Source: UBA2357 sp041916775
GTDB taxonomy: Bacteria > Pseudomonadota > Gammaproteobacteria > Burkholderiales > Rhodocyclaceae
Assembly: GCA_041916775.1 (NCBI GenBank)
Contig: JAYRYZ010000010.1
Location: 62,001 to 126,000 of the forward strand
Direction: 5' to 3'
Length of the DNA: 64,000 nt
Shown here: positions 1-8,968 of the stretch, in pieces
Position numbering within the stretch: the stretch's first letter is position 1
Layout: each line of letters starts with the position of its first letter
Translations under genes and position numbers: made by a program
Notes under the pieces: model-generated
The model's input: the letters and a program-made list of their open reading frames with translations, nothing else
Databases searched by the model: none
What the model was told of the DNA's origin: nothing

Positions 1-1
1 C

Positions 2-478
2 TGCCGGCTGCTCGACATCCACGAGTACCTGATGGAGAAGGGCGTGAAGCTCGAAGGCGTGGGCGGCACCCGCTACATGTACCACGAGCCCTGCCACACG
101 CCGATGAAGCAGCACTCCGGCATCAAGGTCGCGAACGCGCTGATGGGCACGCGGGTGGATCTCAACGATCGTTGCTGTGGCGAATCCGGCACGCTGGCGG
201 CAAGCCGCGCCGACATCTCCACCCAGGTGCGCTTCCGCAAACAGGAGGAGATCGAGAAGGGCGCTGCGGCGCTGCGTCAGGACGTGCCCGGTGCGCCGGT
301 GAAGATCCTCACCTCCTGCCCGAGCTGTCTGCAGGGCCTGTCGCGTTACAAGGACGACGGCAACGTCGACGCCGACTACATCGTGGTCGAGCTCGCGAAG
401 GCGCTGCTGGGCGAAAACTGGATGCCCGAGTACGTGCAGCGCGCCAACAGCGGCGGCATCGAGCGCGTTCTGCTCTAG
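2..478 (+). CDS. FAD/Fe-S oxidoreductase, C-terminal part (CCG domain)
   Basis: The reading frame is open from base 2 and ends in TAG at 476-478, so only the last ~158 residues are present. They form a cysteine-rich CCG domain of the kind found in glycolate oxidase iron-sulfur subunits, heterodisulfide reductase and the very large FAD-linked D-lactate-dehydrogenase-like proteins. Visible motifs are EPCHTPMKQHSG, RCCGESGTLA and TSCPSCLQGL; their cysteines normally bind a [4Fe-4S] cluster that takes electrons from the flavin. Substrate cannot be judged without the N-terminus. The gene converges on the next gene with only ten bases between them. The domain call is firm; the full architecture (subunit or large fusion) is open. 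Confidence 0.75.
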   Translation, partial: CRLLDIHEYLMEKGVKLEGVGGTRYMYHEPCHTPMKQHSGIKVANALMGTRVDLNDRCCGESGTLAASRADISTQVRFRKQEEIEKGAAALRQDVPGAPVKILTSCPSCLQGLSRYKDDGNVDADYIVVELAKALLGENWMPEYVQRANSGGIERVLL

Positions 479-488
479 ACGCCGAGCC

Positions 489-2492
489 TCACGCAGCGAT
501 CGCCGGGTGCGGCCGGCGGGCGGTCACGTCGCAGAAGGTGCGCAGCAGCTGCGCGGTGGACAGGGGCTTGCGCAACAGCATCCAGTCGCCGGGCAAGGCG
601 TCCTCGTCGAGCACCTCGCCGGTGATGACCAGCGCCGGCACTGGGCCGAACTCGTCACGCACCGCGCCGACCACGTCGTGCGCGGTCGCACCGTCGGGCA
701 GGCGGTAATCGGTGAGGAGGAAATCCGGCACACGCTCGATCGTGGGCAACGCGGCCTGCAGACCGGCGCAGGACTCGAACGCGTCGTGCAGGATTCCATA
801 GGCCTCCAGGAGCGCGCTGGTCGAGGTGCGCACCAGGTCGTCGTCCTCGACGTAGAGCACGTAGCAGCCCACCAGTGCGGCGAGTGCGGCCTCGCCCAGC
901 CCGTCGTCCAGCACCATCGAGGGCGAGAGAATCTCGGGCGGACGTTGCCCGGGACGTCCGCGCGGCGCCTGCAGGGTCATGCAGGTCCCGGCACCGACCT
1001 GAGAGCGCACGCTCAGGCGATGCTCCGGCATCAGCGCAAGCATCGCCTGCACGATCGACAACCCCAGGCCCACGCCTTTCTCGCTCTCGCGGTGCCGATT
1101 ATCGACCTGGAAGAAGGGCTTGAAGATGGCCTCGCTGGAAATCAGCGTCTCCTCGATGCCCACACCGTTGTCCTCGATCGTGATCAGCACCGCGTCCCCG
1201 CGTAGCGTGAGGCGCACCTCCACCCAGCGCTGACCGGGCCTCTCCGGGTCGTGGTATTTGATGCCGTTGCTGACCAGATTTAGGAGGATGCGCCCCATGA
1301 AGTGCCGGTCGCCGAAAACGATCACGGGTCCGGGCAGCGTGCCGGACCTGAGCAGCACGTCGTGGCGCCGCGCAAAGTTGGCGAGCTGCGAGAACACGTC
1401 TTCGATCAGCGGGACCAGGTCGAAGGTGCTGAGTTCGGCCGACACGAAACCGGACTCGAGGCGCGAGATCTCCAGCACCCCGGTGAGTTGCTCCCGCATC
1501 AGCTGCGTGGCCGAGGCGGCAAGCTCGAACATGCTGCGCGCCTTCTCGAAGTCGTACTGTGCGAGCGCGCGCCGGCCGGGCTCGAGCGCGTTGCCGATCG
1601 CCTGGATCGGCTGCTTCAGGTCATGCACCGCGGCGGCAAGGAACTGGGACTTCTCCCGGTTGCGTCGCTCCGACTCCTGACGCAGGCGCTCCTTTAGTGC
1701 GATGACCGCCTCCGAGCGCTCCTGCTCGGCCTGCATCGAGATACGCAGCGCCTGGTTGAGGCGCTCCACCTCCTCGTTACGCTGACTGATGAGCCGCAGC
1801 GAACCGGCGAGCTCTTCCTTGCGCAGAAAGCTTGCACGCTCGCTGCTCTCCAGCAGAGTGCACACGAAGACACCCATGACCCCCACCGAAACGAGGAAGC
1901 TCGCCGCCACCCACACGTAGATGCGCGCCGCATGGCTGGTGAGGGTATCGTGCTTGATCTGCCAGTTCCACACGAAAGTGAGCACCGCCAGCAACACACA
2001 CGCCGACATCAGCAGGGTGCTCTCACGGGCGCGCAGGCGCGGCATGCTGAAGCCGTAGATCTGGCAGATGAACATGCCCATGAAGAAATACATGTAGTCG
2101 TACGGGAAGGGTGCGAGCAGAAAGCCCCGGCAATACAGCGCGAACTGCACCACCAGGGTGACGACGATGACACGCCCGGCGAAGGCCTCGTCGCGTGCGA
2201 AGCGCTCGGTGAAGGACAGCGCGATGTAGGGCAGGATGAGCGCCGCGGTCACACTGCGGTTCCACACCACCGCGCCCAGCACCGGCGCGAACTCCGGATC
2301 GCCGGCGCCGTAGAGGTAGTCCCAAAGGATGTAAGCGGTGGTGATGAGGAAGCCTAGGATGCCGGCGATACGCCTGTGCGGCGCGAAGCGCAGGCAATAG
2401 TCGGCGAGAAACGCCGCCTCCAGCGCCGCGGACTCGAAGCGCTTCGGCGGCGTCCACATCTGACGCCAGGCAAGTGCGAGCTGTACAGCCAT
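489..2492 (-). CDS. Membrane hybrid histidine kinase with receiver domain
   Basis: A sensor of about 667 residues. The N-terminal third is a run of six or seven hydrophobic segments (an integral-membrane sensor without a large periplasmic loop), followed by a coiled-coil linker, a HisKA domain with phospho-acceptor His in FLAAAVHDLKQPIQ, an HATPase_c domain (NLVSNGIKYHD, DNGVGI, GVGLGLSIV) and a C-terminal receiver with VEDDD and phospho-acceptor Asp in LLTDYRLPDG. The layout resembles orphan hybrid kinases that pass phosphate to a separate HPt or regulator. The start is uncertain: the frame extends to a TTG at 2546, but neither that nor the ATG at 2492 has a convincing ribosome site. No regulator gene lies beside it, so the output is unknown. 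Confidence 0.85.
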   Translation of the reverse strand: MAVQLALAWRQMWTPPKRFESAALEAAFLADYCLRFAPHRRIAGILGFLITTAYILWDYLYGAGDPEFAPVLGAVVWNRSVTAALILPYIALSFTERFARDEAFAGRVIVVTLVVQFALYCRGFLLAPFPYDYMYFFMGMFICQIYGFSMPRLRARESTLLMSACVLLAVLTFVWNWQIKHDTLTSHAARIYVWVAASFLVSVGVMGVFVCTLLESSERASFLRKEELAGSLRLISQRNEEVERLNQALRISMQAEQERSEAVIALKERLRQESERRNREKSQFLAAAVHDLKQPIQAIGNALEPGRRALAQYDFEKARSMFELAASATQLMREQLTGVLEISRLESGFVSAELSTFDLVPLIEDVFSQLANFARRHDVLLRSGTLPGPVIVFGDRHFMGRILLNLVSNGIKYHDPERPGQRWVEVRLTLRGDAVLITIEDNGVGIEETLISSEAIFKPFFQVDNRHRESEKGVGLGLSIVQAMLALMPEHRLSVRSQVGAGTCMTLQAPRGRPGQRPPEILSPSMVLDDGLGEAALAALVGCYVLYVEDDDLVRTSTSALLEAYGILHDAFESCAGLQAALPTIERVPDFLLTDYRLPDGATAHDVVGAVRDEFGPVPALVITGEVLDEDALPGDWMLLRKPLSTAQLLRTFCDVTARRPHPAIAA

Positions 2493-2677
2493 CGGCGCGT
2501 GGGCGGCCTCGGGTCTGCCCCGGTGCTGCCGGGGCGCGTCTGACAACGCGACCGGCCTGGGGATAGGGCGGTCGGGCGATAGCCTAACAGCAGCGGCACG
2601 CGAGGCCGGTCATTGGCGCCAGCCGAACAGATAACTTGTGTGTCATGCCCGCGTTGTGCAGGCCGGTCAGCGCAGCA

Positions 2678-3451
2678 TCAGTCCCCGAGAATGCGCGCGA
2701 CGAATGCGGCGGTCGCATCGATCACCGCCTGCGGTTGATCCTTGTGCGGCGAATGGCGGCAGTCGGCGAGCTTGCACAATTCGACATCGGCCGCAGCCGC
2801 GGCGATCAGGTCGATCTGCGCCATCGTCGCGTATTCGTCGTCTTCGCCCTGGATCGCCAACACCGGGCAGCGGATCGCCGGCAGCAGCGCCTGGATGTCC
2901 CAGCCGCGGAAAGCCGGATCCAGCCAGATATCGACCCAGGCGCGGAACACGGCGTCGGCGTCGTTGTGGTACCTGGCAAGGCGCGCGCCGAGGTCGGTGC
3001 GCTCGAACACCGCGCGCGCCTCACGGATACCGGCGAGTGTCACGTCCTCGACCATCACGTGCGGCGCCATCACGATGATGCCGCTCAGCGGGGTCGGGGT
3101 CGCGCCCGCGGCGATGAGCGCGATCGAACCGCCGTCCGAGTGGCCGAACAGGATCGGCTTCTCCAGCCCCAGCCCTGCGATCAGCTCGGGCAAGACCGCC
3201 AGACCTTGCTCGTGCAGGTACTCCGGCGTGCGCCGTGTCGTCGCGGGGTCCGAGCGGCCGTAGCCGATGCGCGAATACACCACCGCCTCGCAGCCGGTGG
3301 CATCCGCGACCTGCTGGGGAAAATCCCGCCACATCGAGATCGAGCCCAGGCCCTCATGCAGGAACACCATGGCTGGCGCGTCGTCGCGCGGATGGGCGGA
3401 TGGCAGGCGCGCGTACTCGAGGCGGGCGCCCTGGACAGTCACAGTCTTCAA
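2678..3451 (-). CDS. Alpha/beta-fold hydrolase
   Basis: A soluble single-domain hydrolase of 257 residues. The nucleophile elbow is GHSDGG (Ser), the acid is probably the Asp pair in QGEDDEYA, and the base is His in CRHSPHKDQP, giving a complete catalytic triad in the expected order. HEGLGSISMW is the usual oxyanion-hole loop. The start is a TTG at 3451 preceded by GGAG six bases away. It is similar in size to esterases and to hydrolases of aromatic or MhpC-like pathways, but nothing nearby fixes the substrate. It lies 48 bp downstream of the rlhA-like gene on the same strand and may be co-transcribed with it. Confidence 0.85.
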   Translation of the reverse strand: MKTVTVQGARLEYARLPSAHPRDDAPAMVFLHEGLGSISMWRDFPQQVADATGCEAVVYSRIGYGRSDPATTRRTPEYLHEQGLAVLPELIAGLGLEKPILFGHSDGGSIALIAAGATPTPLSGIIVMAPHVMVEDVTLAGIREARAVFERTDLGARLARYHNDADAVFRAWVDIWLDPAFRGWDIQALLPAIRCPVLAIQGEDDEYATMAQIDLIAAAAADVELCKLADCRHSPHKDQPQAVIDATAAFVARILGD

Positions 3452-3499
3452 GAAGAACTCCGGATCGGGGGGATTGCTGCGAAGCGCGTCGCCCGGGCA

Positions 3500-5455
3500 T
3501 CAATGCCCGGACAGGTGTGCGGGCCGCTTCGCATGGAAGTTGAGCTTATGCACCGGCATGCGCGCCACGTGCGGCTTCATCGCGCCGACCACGTGCATCT
3601 CGCAGCGCTTGCAGTCGAAGCGCAGCGTGAGCGTCTCGTCGCCATTGACGAGCTGCATCGGGTCGGGGCGGATGCCCTTCACCTCCTTGGGGCAAAGGTT
3701 GAAGCTGTAGCGCAGGCAGTGGCGGGTGATCATCAGCGACACCTCGCCCGGCGTCTCGTTGACCTCGTAGGCGGGCTCGATGACCTTCACGTCGTGGCGG
3801 GCATAGAACGCGCGCGCATGGCTGTTGAGCACGTTGGCGAGGTAGCTGAGGGAATCGGCCGGATACGGCACCGGCGGCTCCACCGCCGGTGCGCGCGGCG
3901 GCCGCTGCCAGGCGCGCAGGCGCGCCGCTTCGAGCGCCTCGCAGGCCTCACGGCGCAGCGCATTGAGGCGCGCGGCGGGCAGGAAGGGCAGGGTTTCGTC
4001 CGGCAGCACCACTGTGCCGATCGTGAACACCGTGTTGCCGAGCTTTGCCAGGCCGTCGCGCCACGCGCTGGCGGCACGCGCACCGTCCTGCGCGAGCTCG
4101 ACCGGTTCGTCCAGCGCCACCGCAACGCTCACGCCGTCCTCGTCGGTGAGGCTCAGCGACCAGCGCCCGTCGTGCCGCGCGAGCCGGGCATCCACCCGCA
4201 TGCGGCGCTCGGCGGACTTCTTCTCCAGCACGCGCTCGAAGGCGTGGTCATGGTTGCGGAACACCGAGGTGCCGGGCACCAGCTCCACCGGCAAGGCCTC
4301 GGCGGGGTAGATGCGGTCCACGCCCTCGCCGGCGGCGTCCGACTCCGCACGGTTCACCCGCAGCCCGGCGAGCTCGCCCTTGGGGCCATACCAGCTCAGG
4401 CCGTCGCCGTTGTGGATGGGCGCCACCCGTTCGAGGTCGAACCAGCGTCGGGTCTTGGCGTCGATGCGCGTCACGCGCCCTATCGCCTCGCCGACGAACT
4501 TGGGCGACTCGAAGGCCTCGATGCCGTGCTGGCGCGCGTTGGTGAAGTAGTCGGTGTAGCCGCGGTTGAAGGTCTTCTCGGCGCGCGGCTCGAACAGGAA
4601 GGTGCAGCGTCCGCTGGAGGCGCGCTGCCAGGCCGGGCCGTCCGCGTCCGGGTGCTCGATGATCTCGTCGAGCAGACGGCGGTAGTGGGCGGTGATGTTC
4701 TTGACGTAGGCCATGTCCTTGTAGCGGCCCTCGATCTTGAACGAGCTCACCCCGGCCGCCGCAAGCGCGCGCAGGTTGGCGCTCTGGTTGTTGTCCTTCA
4801 TCGACAGCATGTGCTGGTTGCTCGCCACCACCTTGCCGTCCTTGTCCTTCAGGTCGTAGGGCAGACGGCAGGCCTGCGAGCACTCGCCACGGTTGGCGCT
4901 GCGGCCGGTGTGCGCATGGCTGATGTAGCACTGGCCGGAATAGGCCACGCACAGCGCGCCATGCACGAAGTACTCGAGCTGGCAGGTGGTGGCCGCCGCC
5001 ACCGCGCGCACCTCTGCGAGCGTCATCTCGCGCGCGAGCACGATCTGGGAGAAGCCCACGTCCTGCAGGAAGCGCGCCTTGGCCGCGTCGCGGATGTCGG
5101 TCTGGGTGCTGGCATGGAGCTGGATCGGCGGCAGGTCGAGCTCCAGCAAACCCATGTCCTGCACGATCAGCGCATCCGCACCGGCGTCGTAGAGCTCGCG
5201 GATCAGCTCGCGCGCCGCCTCGACCTCGTGGTCGAAGAGGATGGTGTTGGTGGTGACGAACACCCGCGCATGGTAGCGGTGCGCATGCGCCACCAGCCGC
5301 GCGATGTCGGCCACGCTGTTGTCGGCCGCGGCGCGCGCGCCGAAGGCCGGACCGCCGATGTAGACAGCGTCCGCGCCGTGGTTGATCGCCTCGATGCCGA
5401 TCTCGGCGTTCTTCGCGGGCGCAAGGAGTTCCAGGTGGTGGCGGGACGGAATCAT
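3500..5455 (-). CDS. rlhA: U32-family protein, RlhA-type 23S rRNA hydroxylation factor
   Basis: A U32 peptidase-family protein of 651 residues, almost the same length as Escherichia coli RlhA (YdcP), which is needed for hydroxylation of C2501 in 23S rRNA. Family landmarks are HLELLAPAKN at the N-terminus, HGADAVYIGGPAFGARA, the U32 signature YFVHGALCVAYSGQCYIS and the cysteine-bearing NRGECSQACRLPYDL, followed by FKIEGRYKDMAYV. A C-terminal CPKEV...CKRCEMH segment adds further cysteines, consistent with an Fe-S cluster site. ATG 5455 gives the family N-terminus; tandem ATGs at 5497/5494 would add an unconserved 14-residue leader. The call rests on length and signature; the smaller U32 proteins TrhP and UbiU/UbiV fit less well. 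Confidence 0.85.
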   Translation of the reverse strand: MIPSRHHLELLAPAKNAEIGIEAINHGADAVYIGGPAFGARAAADNSVADIARLVAHAHRYHARVFVTTNTILFDHEVEAARELIRELYDAGADALIVQDMGLLELDLPPIQLHASTQTDIRDAAKARFLQDVGFSQIVLAREMTLAEVRAVAAATTCQLEYFVHGALCVAYSGQCYISHAHTGRSANRGECSQACRLPYDLKDKDGKVVASNQHMLSMKDNNQSANLRALAAAGVSSFKIEGRYKDMAYVKNITAHYRRLLDEIIEHPDADGPAWQRASSGRCTFLFEPRAEKTFNRGYTDYFTNARQHGIEAFESPKFVGEAIGRVTRIDAKTRRWFDLERVAPIHNGDGLSWYGPKGELAGLRVNRAESDAAGEGVDRIYPAEALPVELVPGTSVFRNHDHAFERVLEKKSAERRMRVDARLARHDGRWSLSLTDEDGVSVAVALDEPVELAQDGARAASAWRDGLAKLGNTVFTIGTVVLPDETLPFLPAARLNALRREACEALEAARLRAWQRPPRAPAVEPPVPYPADSLSYLANVLNSHARAFYARHDVKVIEPAYEVNETPGEVSLMITRHCLRYSFNLCPKEVKGIRPDPMQLVNGDETLTLRFDCKRCEMHVVGAMKPHVARMPVHKLNFHAKRPAHLSGH

Positions 5456-5547
5456 GTCGGGGGCTCGACGGATAAATCGTTGTTGTGGAAGCATCATTCT
5501 TATGAGGCGCGATGATAGCGGATCATTGCGCCAGAATGGCTTCCACC

Positions 5548-5574
5548 CGTCGCCCCGCCCCCGGAGGGGCGACG
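5548..5574 (-). terminator. Stem-loop after the thioredoxin gene
   Basis: CGTCGCCCC (5548-5556) pairs perfectly with GGGGCGACG (5566-5574) across a nine-base loop, directly after the stop codon of the minus-strand thioredoxin gene. No T-run follows on the minus strand, so it is more likely a 3'-end-protecting or Rho-assisted hairpin than a classic intrinsic terminator. Confidence 0.45.
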
Positions 5575-5575
5575 C

Positions 5576-5941
5576 TCAGGCCTGCGGCTGTGCGGCGATC
5601 TCGGCGCGCACCGCATCCATGTCCAGCCCGCGCACGCCGCTGATCACCTGCTCCAGCGCGCTCGCCGGCAGGGCGCCGGATTCGCGGAACACCATCACGT
5701 TGTCGCGGATCGCCGCGATGGTGGGAATCGAGCGGATCTGGAAGGTGCCGGCCAGTTCCTGCTGCGCCTCGGTGTCGATCTTGCCGAACACGATGTCCGG
5801 ATGCGCCTTGGCCGCGGCCTCGTAGGTGGGTGCGAAGGCGCGGCAGGGGCCGCACCAGCCAGCCCAGAAGTCGAGGAAAACGATGCTGTTGCTGGCGAGG
5901 ATGCTCTCGAAGTTGTCGGCGGTGATCTCGACCGTGCTCAT
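5576..5941 (-). CDS. Thioredoxin-family protein
   Basis: A one-domain thioredoxin of 121 residues with the active site WAGWCGPC, the cis-Pro segment IRSIPTIAAI and the usual beta-strand FLDFW. There is no signal peptide, so it should act in the cytoplasm as a dithiol reductant. The C-terminus is slightly longer than E. coli TrxA and the body differs enough (for example FRESGALPASALEQVISGV) that it is probably a secondary thioredoxin and not the housekeeping one. It lies 120 bp upstream of the rlhA-like gene on the same strand with a hairpin between them. The gene symbol is left blank because paralogues cannot be separated here. Confidence 0.85.
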   Translation of the reverse strand: MSTVEITADNFESILASNSIVFLDFWAGWCGPCRAFAPTYEAAAKAHPDIVFGKIDTEAQQELAGTFQIRSIPTIAAIRDNVMVFRESGALPASALEQVISGVRGLDMDAVRAEIAAQPQA

Positions 5942-6069
5942 GCGTGTGGCTCCAGATTGGGCAATGAAATACGTGGTGCGCTACAGCATAGCCGAACGCC
6001 TGCATCGGACCAACCTGCCTCCGGTGGGTTCAACGGTTCCGGATGTCACCGCCATGGCGGCCGCTGGCA

Positions 6070-7836
6070 TCAAGCCTTGCCTGGTACCGAAACGGCGGGG
6101 TTGGGGGTGCCATCAGCCGATGCGACACAGAAGTCCTCGGTGCCGCCGGCCTTGGCGCGATACATCGCGCGGTCGGCGGCGGCGATCATGGTGTCGGGCG
6201 TGATCCCGTCCCGTGGTGCATGGCTGATGCCGATGCTGCAGCCCACGACCAGCGTCGCGTCGCCGACGGCAATGGGCTGCGCGAGCGCCGCACTCAGCTT
6301 GCTGGCGATGGTGGCGGATACGGCATCATCCGGCACCGCATCGAGAAGAATGACGAACTCGTCACCGCCGAGGCGCGCAACGGTGTCACTCTCCCTGACC
6401 ACCATCCCCATGCGTGCGGCCGCACTGCGCAGCACCTGGTCGCCCGCTGCGTGTCCGAACCGATCGTTGATCTCCTTGAAACGGTCCAGATCGATGAAGA
6501 GCAGCGACACCCCCAGTCCGCTGCGGCGCGCACGCGCCAGGGCGTGTTCGAGTCGATCCATGAACAGTCGCCGGTTCGGCAAGCCCGTGAGGCTGTCATG
6601 CCCGGCGAGGTGGTCGAGTTCGCGCTGCTTCTCCTGCAGCGCAGCCATCTGTTCATCGACCTGCCGCTGAAGCGCGTCGATGCTGCGCGCCAGCACCCCG
6701 ATCTCGTCGCGCCGCATCACCGGGAGCGGACTGCGTCCTCGCCCGGCCGAGAAGCGCTCCACCGAGGCGAGCATCTGGTCCAGCGGACGGATGATCGCGG
6801 CAGCAAGCAGGATCGCCAACAGCACACAGAGGATGCTGAACCCGGCGACGATGCGGGCCGTCGCAGCGCCCACCGTGTCGCTGTCGGCAACGACCTCGGC
6901 CACGGGTTGAGACAGCCCGAGCAGGAAGCGCCGGCTGCTACCCTCGGACACGCCGCCGCGGACGAAGGCGGCCACGACCGACTCGCCGTCGGGCAGCACT
7001 GCCCGAGTGACGAGCGGCCCCTCGGCCGCAACGAGCCAGGCCGCAGCCGCGGGGAAGTCGTCCTGCACCCGGGCGCGCTGGCCACGATCGAAGGCGAAGG
7101 CCTTGGCCGGCTCCGGGTGGATCAGGTAGTCGCCTTCCTGGTTGCCGAGCATGAAGGTCAGGTTGGGCGGCAGGTCCGCACTGAGTTGCTGATAGCTACG
7201 CTCGACGTCGATGTTGACGACGACGAGGCCGCGCACCACCCCCGCTTCGTCGTGAATGGGCATGGACACGTGTATCGATGGCCGCCCGAGCCCGGCGTGC
7301 GCCCCCTGTTCGCGGTTGATCACCGGTGGAGAAAGGTAAAGCTGCCCTGGCGGCAGCTTCAGAGCATTGTAGACGTAGGGCATATGGCCCTTTTCCTGCA
7401 GCGCGTCACCCTCCACGCGCAGCAGGCCGTCCCCGTCACGGTCGAGACGGACCCGCTCCGACCCGTGATCCGCCACTGCGATGAGACGCGCCTGGTAATA
7501 CTCGCTCCGAGTCGACAACAACACGGAGAAGAGATCCGCGACGTGCTGTTCGGCCTCGCGCGACACCGCGCCCGCCGGCAACAAGAGCGCCTCGCGTACC
7601 TGCGGATGCATGGCGAGGAGGCGCACATCGCGCAGCCCCCCCTCCAACTGCACCACGACCTGCCGAGCGAGCACACGGGTCGCGGTCAGCAGGCGCTCTT
7701 CCGCCGCCTTGACGAGGAGTTCGCGGCTGGTCGAGAACGCGTAATACCCCGTGAAGCCGGAAGCCATCACGCCGATCAACGCCAGCAAGACCATGAAGCG
7801 GGCGCCGAGCCCGCGTCCGGCGCCGATGACGGTCAC
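6070..7836 (-). CDS. Periplasmic-sensor diguanylate cyclase (HAMP-GGDEF)
   Basis: A transmembrane diguanylate cyclase of 588 residues. An N-terminal membrane helix (about 10-30) is followed by a periplasmic domain of Cache type (about 35-320), a second helix, a HAMP linker (IIRPLDQMLASVERFSAG), a short coiled coil and a GGDEF domain with an intact ARLGGDEFVILL active site, LPNRRLF and FKEINDRFGH. It should make c-di-GMP. The start is GTG at 7834-7836, which overlaps the stop of the upstream polyamine-type binding protein by four bases (GTGA), so the two are translationally coupled. This pairing resembles Vibrio NspS-MbaA, though MbaA also carries an EAL domain that is absent here. Confidence 0.9.
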   Translation of the reverse strand: MTVIGAGRGLGARFMVLLALIGVMASGFTGYYAFSTSRELLVKAAEERLLTATRVLARQVVVQLEGGLRDVRLLAMHPQVREALLLPAGAVSREAEQHVADLFSVLLSTRSEYYQARLIAVADHGSERVRLDRDGDGLLRVEGDALQEKGHMPYVYNALKLPPGQLYLSPPVINREQGAHAGLGRPSIHVSMPIHDEAGVVRGLVVVNIDVERSYQQLSADLPPNLTFMLGNQEGDYLIHPEPAKAFAFDRGQRARVQDDFPAAAAWLVAAEGPLVTRAVLPDGESVVAAFVRGGVSEGSSRRFLLGLSQPVAEVVADSDTVGAATARIVAGFSILCVLLAILLAAAIIRPLDQMLASVERFSAGRGRSPLPVMRRDEIGVLARSIDALQRQVDEQMAALQEKQRELDHLAGHDSLTGLPNRRLFMDRLEHALARARRSGLGVSLLFIDLDRFKEINDRFGHAAGDQVLRSAAARMGMVVRESDTVARLGGDEFVILLDAVPDDAVSATIASKLSAALAQPIAVGDATLVVGCSIGISHAPRDGITPDTMIAAADRAMYRAKAGGTEDFCVASADGTPNPAVSVPGKA

Positions 7837-8888
7837 GGCGCGAGCACCTTGCCGGCGCGGTCGCCGGACATGATTCGGCTCCAGAGTTGCTCGCGGCGGG
7901 CGACATCCTCCACCGGTTCGAGCCAGTGCAGCGTATCCTGCGGACGGTTTCCTTCAGGCTCGGTGATGGTGTTTGCCAGCCCCTGGCGGCTCACCAAGAG
8001 GCCGCTGACTGCAGGCTCCAGCATATGGTCCAGCCAGGCGTCGACCAGCTTGCGGTCGCGTGCCCCCGCCGCGATCACCCAGCAGTCCAGCCACGCGAGC
8101 GCACCCTCGCGCGGGATGACATAACCGACCTCGGCACCCGCCTCACGCAGCAGCTGCAGCTGCTGGGTACCGAAGTTCGCAAACATCACGGCGGCCCGGT
8201 GACGCAGGAAAAGCTCCACCGACTCGTCCGGCAAGGTATAAAAGCCGAGTACGTTGCGACGCAGTTCGATCAATCCGGCCACCGCCGCCGGCCATTCGTC
8301 CGGAGCAATCGCAAACGGCGCGCGGCCACGCGCGGCGAGCATCGCGAGCGAGAAGTTGTGGGTGCCGCCGTTGTAGGCCAGCACCTTGCCCCGCAGCGCA
8401 GGATCCCACAGCGCCCTGATCGAGTCCGGAGGGGTTGGAAACTGCGCACGATCGTAGATCAGCCCCATTTCGGCGTAGGTGTAGGGGATGCCGTACACCC
8501 GGCCGTCGCGCATCAAACCCGGAATGGCCGCCACATCGCGAAAGCGTGGCAACTGGCGGCGCATGTTGGGTATCGCCTCGGGCTCGACCGGCAGGACCAG
8601 CCCGGCGTCGATGTAGCGCTGCAGTTCGGCGGTATTGACCGCAAACACATCGAAGTCGTGGCCACCGCTCGCGCTCATGCGCTGCCAAAGGTTGGTGTCC
8701 GACTCGATCAGGGTGATCTCGACCCGCACGCCATGGCGCTTCTCGAACATCTGCACCACATCATCGTCGGCATAACCAGGCCAGGTCAGCACCCTCAGCA
8801 CCTTCTCCTGCGCGTGAACGCCTGCTGGCGCAACGACCAGGAGCAGCGCCAGCACGAGGATCCGAAGGGGTAGGGATACGCACCACAT
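7833..8888 (-). CDS. PotD/NspS-like periplasmic polyamine-type binding protein
   Basis: A secreted solute-binding protein of 351 residues of the spermidine/putrescine (PotD) family. It starts at ATG 8888 with a signal peptide ending near AGVHAQ; the frame continues upstream without meaning. Ligand-site landmarks of PotD are recognisable: LTWPGYADDD near the mature N-terminus, AEMGLIYD in the middle and AWLDCWVIAAG near the C-terminus, where the aromatic and Asp residues correspond to amine-binding positions. No ABC permease or ATPase lies beside it. Instead it overlaps a membrane diguanylate cyclase by four bases, which suggests a ligand sensor for that enzyme and not a transporter part. Ligand identity is inference. 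Confidence 0.85.
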   Translation of the reverse strand: MWCVSLPLRILVLALLLVVAPAGVHAQEKVLRVLTWPGYADDDVVQMFEKRHGVRVEITLIESDTNLWQRMSASGGHDFDVFAVNTAELQRYIDAGLVLPVEPEAIPNMRRQLPRFRDVAAIPGLMRDGRVYGIPYTYAEMGLIYDRAQFPTPPDSIRALWDPALRGKVLAYNGGTHNFSLAMLAARGRAPFAIAPDEWPAAVAGLIELRRNVLGFYTLPDESVELFLRHRAAVMFANFGTQQLQLLREAGAEVGYVIPREGALAWLDCWVIAAGARDRKLVDAWLDHMLEPAVSGLLVSRQGLANTITEPEGNRPQDTLHWLEPVEDVARREQLWSRIMSGDRAGKVLAP

Positions 8889-8968
8889 CACCAAAGTATC
8901 GCCGATGTGTCGTCCGGCAAGCTGATGATCTTGGAGTTTTTGTGATTTTTGCAGCACTGTCCGCAATG

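Noticed and set aside
2636..5515. 959-residue plus-strand open frame
   Set aside because: It runs antisense through the hydrolase and rlhA-like genes; it is His/Arg/Gly-rich with no domain, a typical shadow of GC-rich coding DNA.
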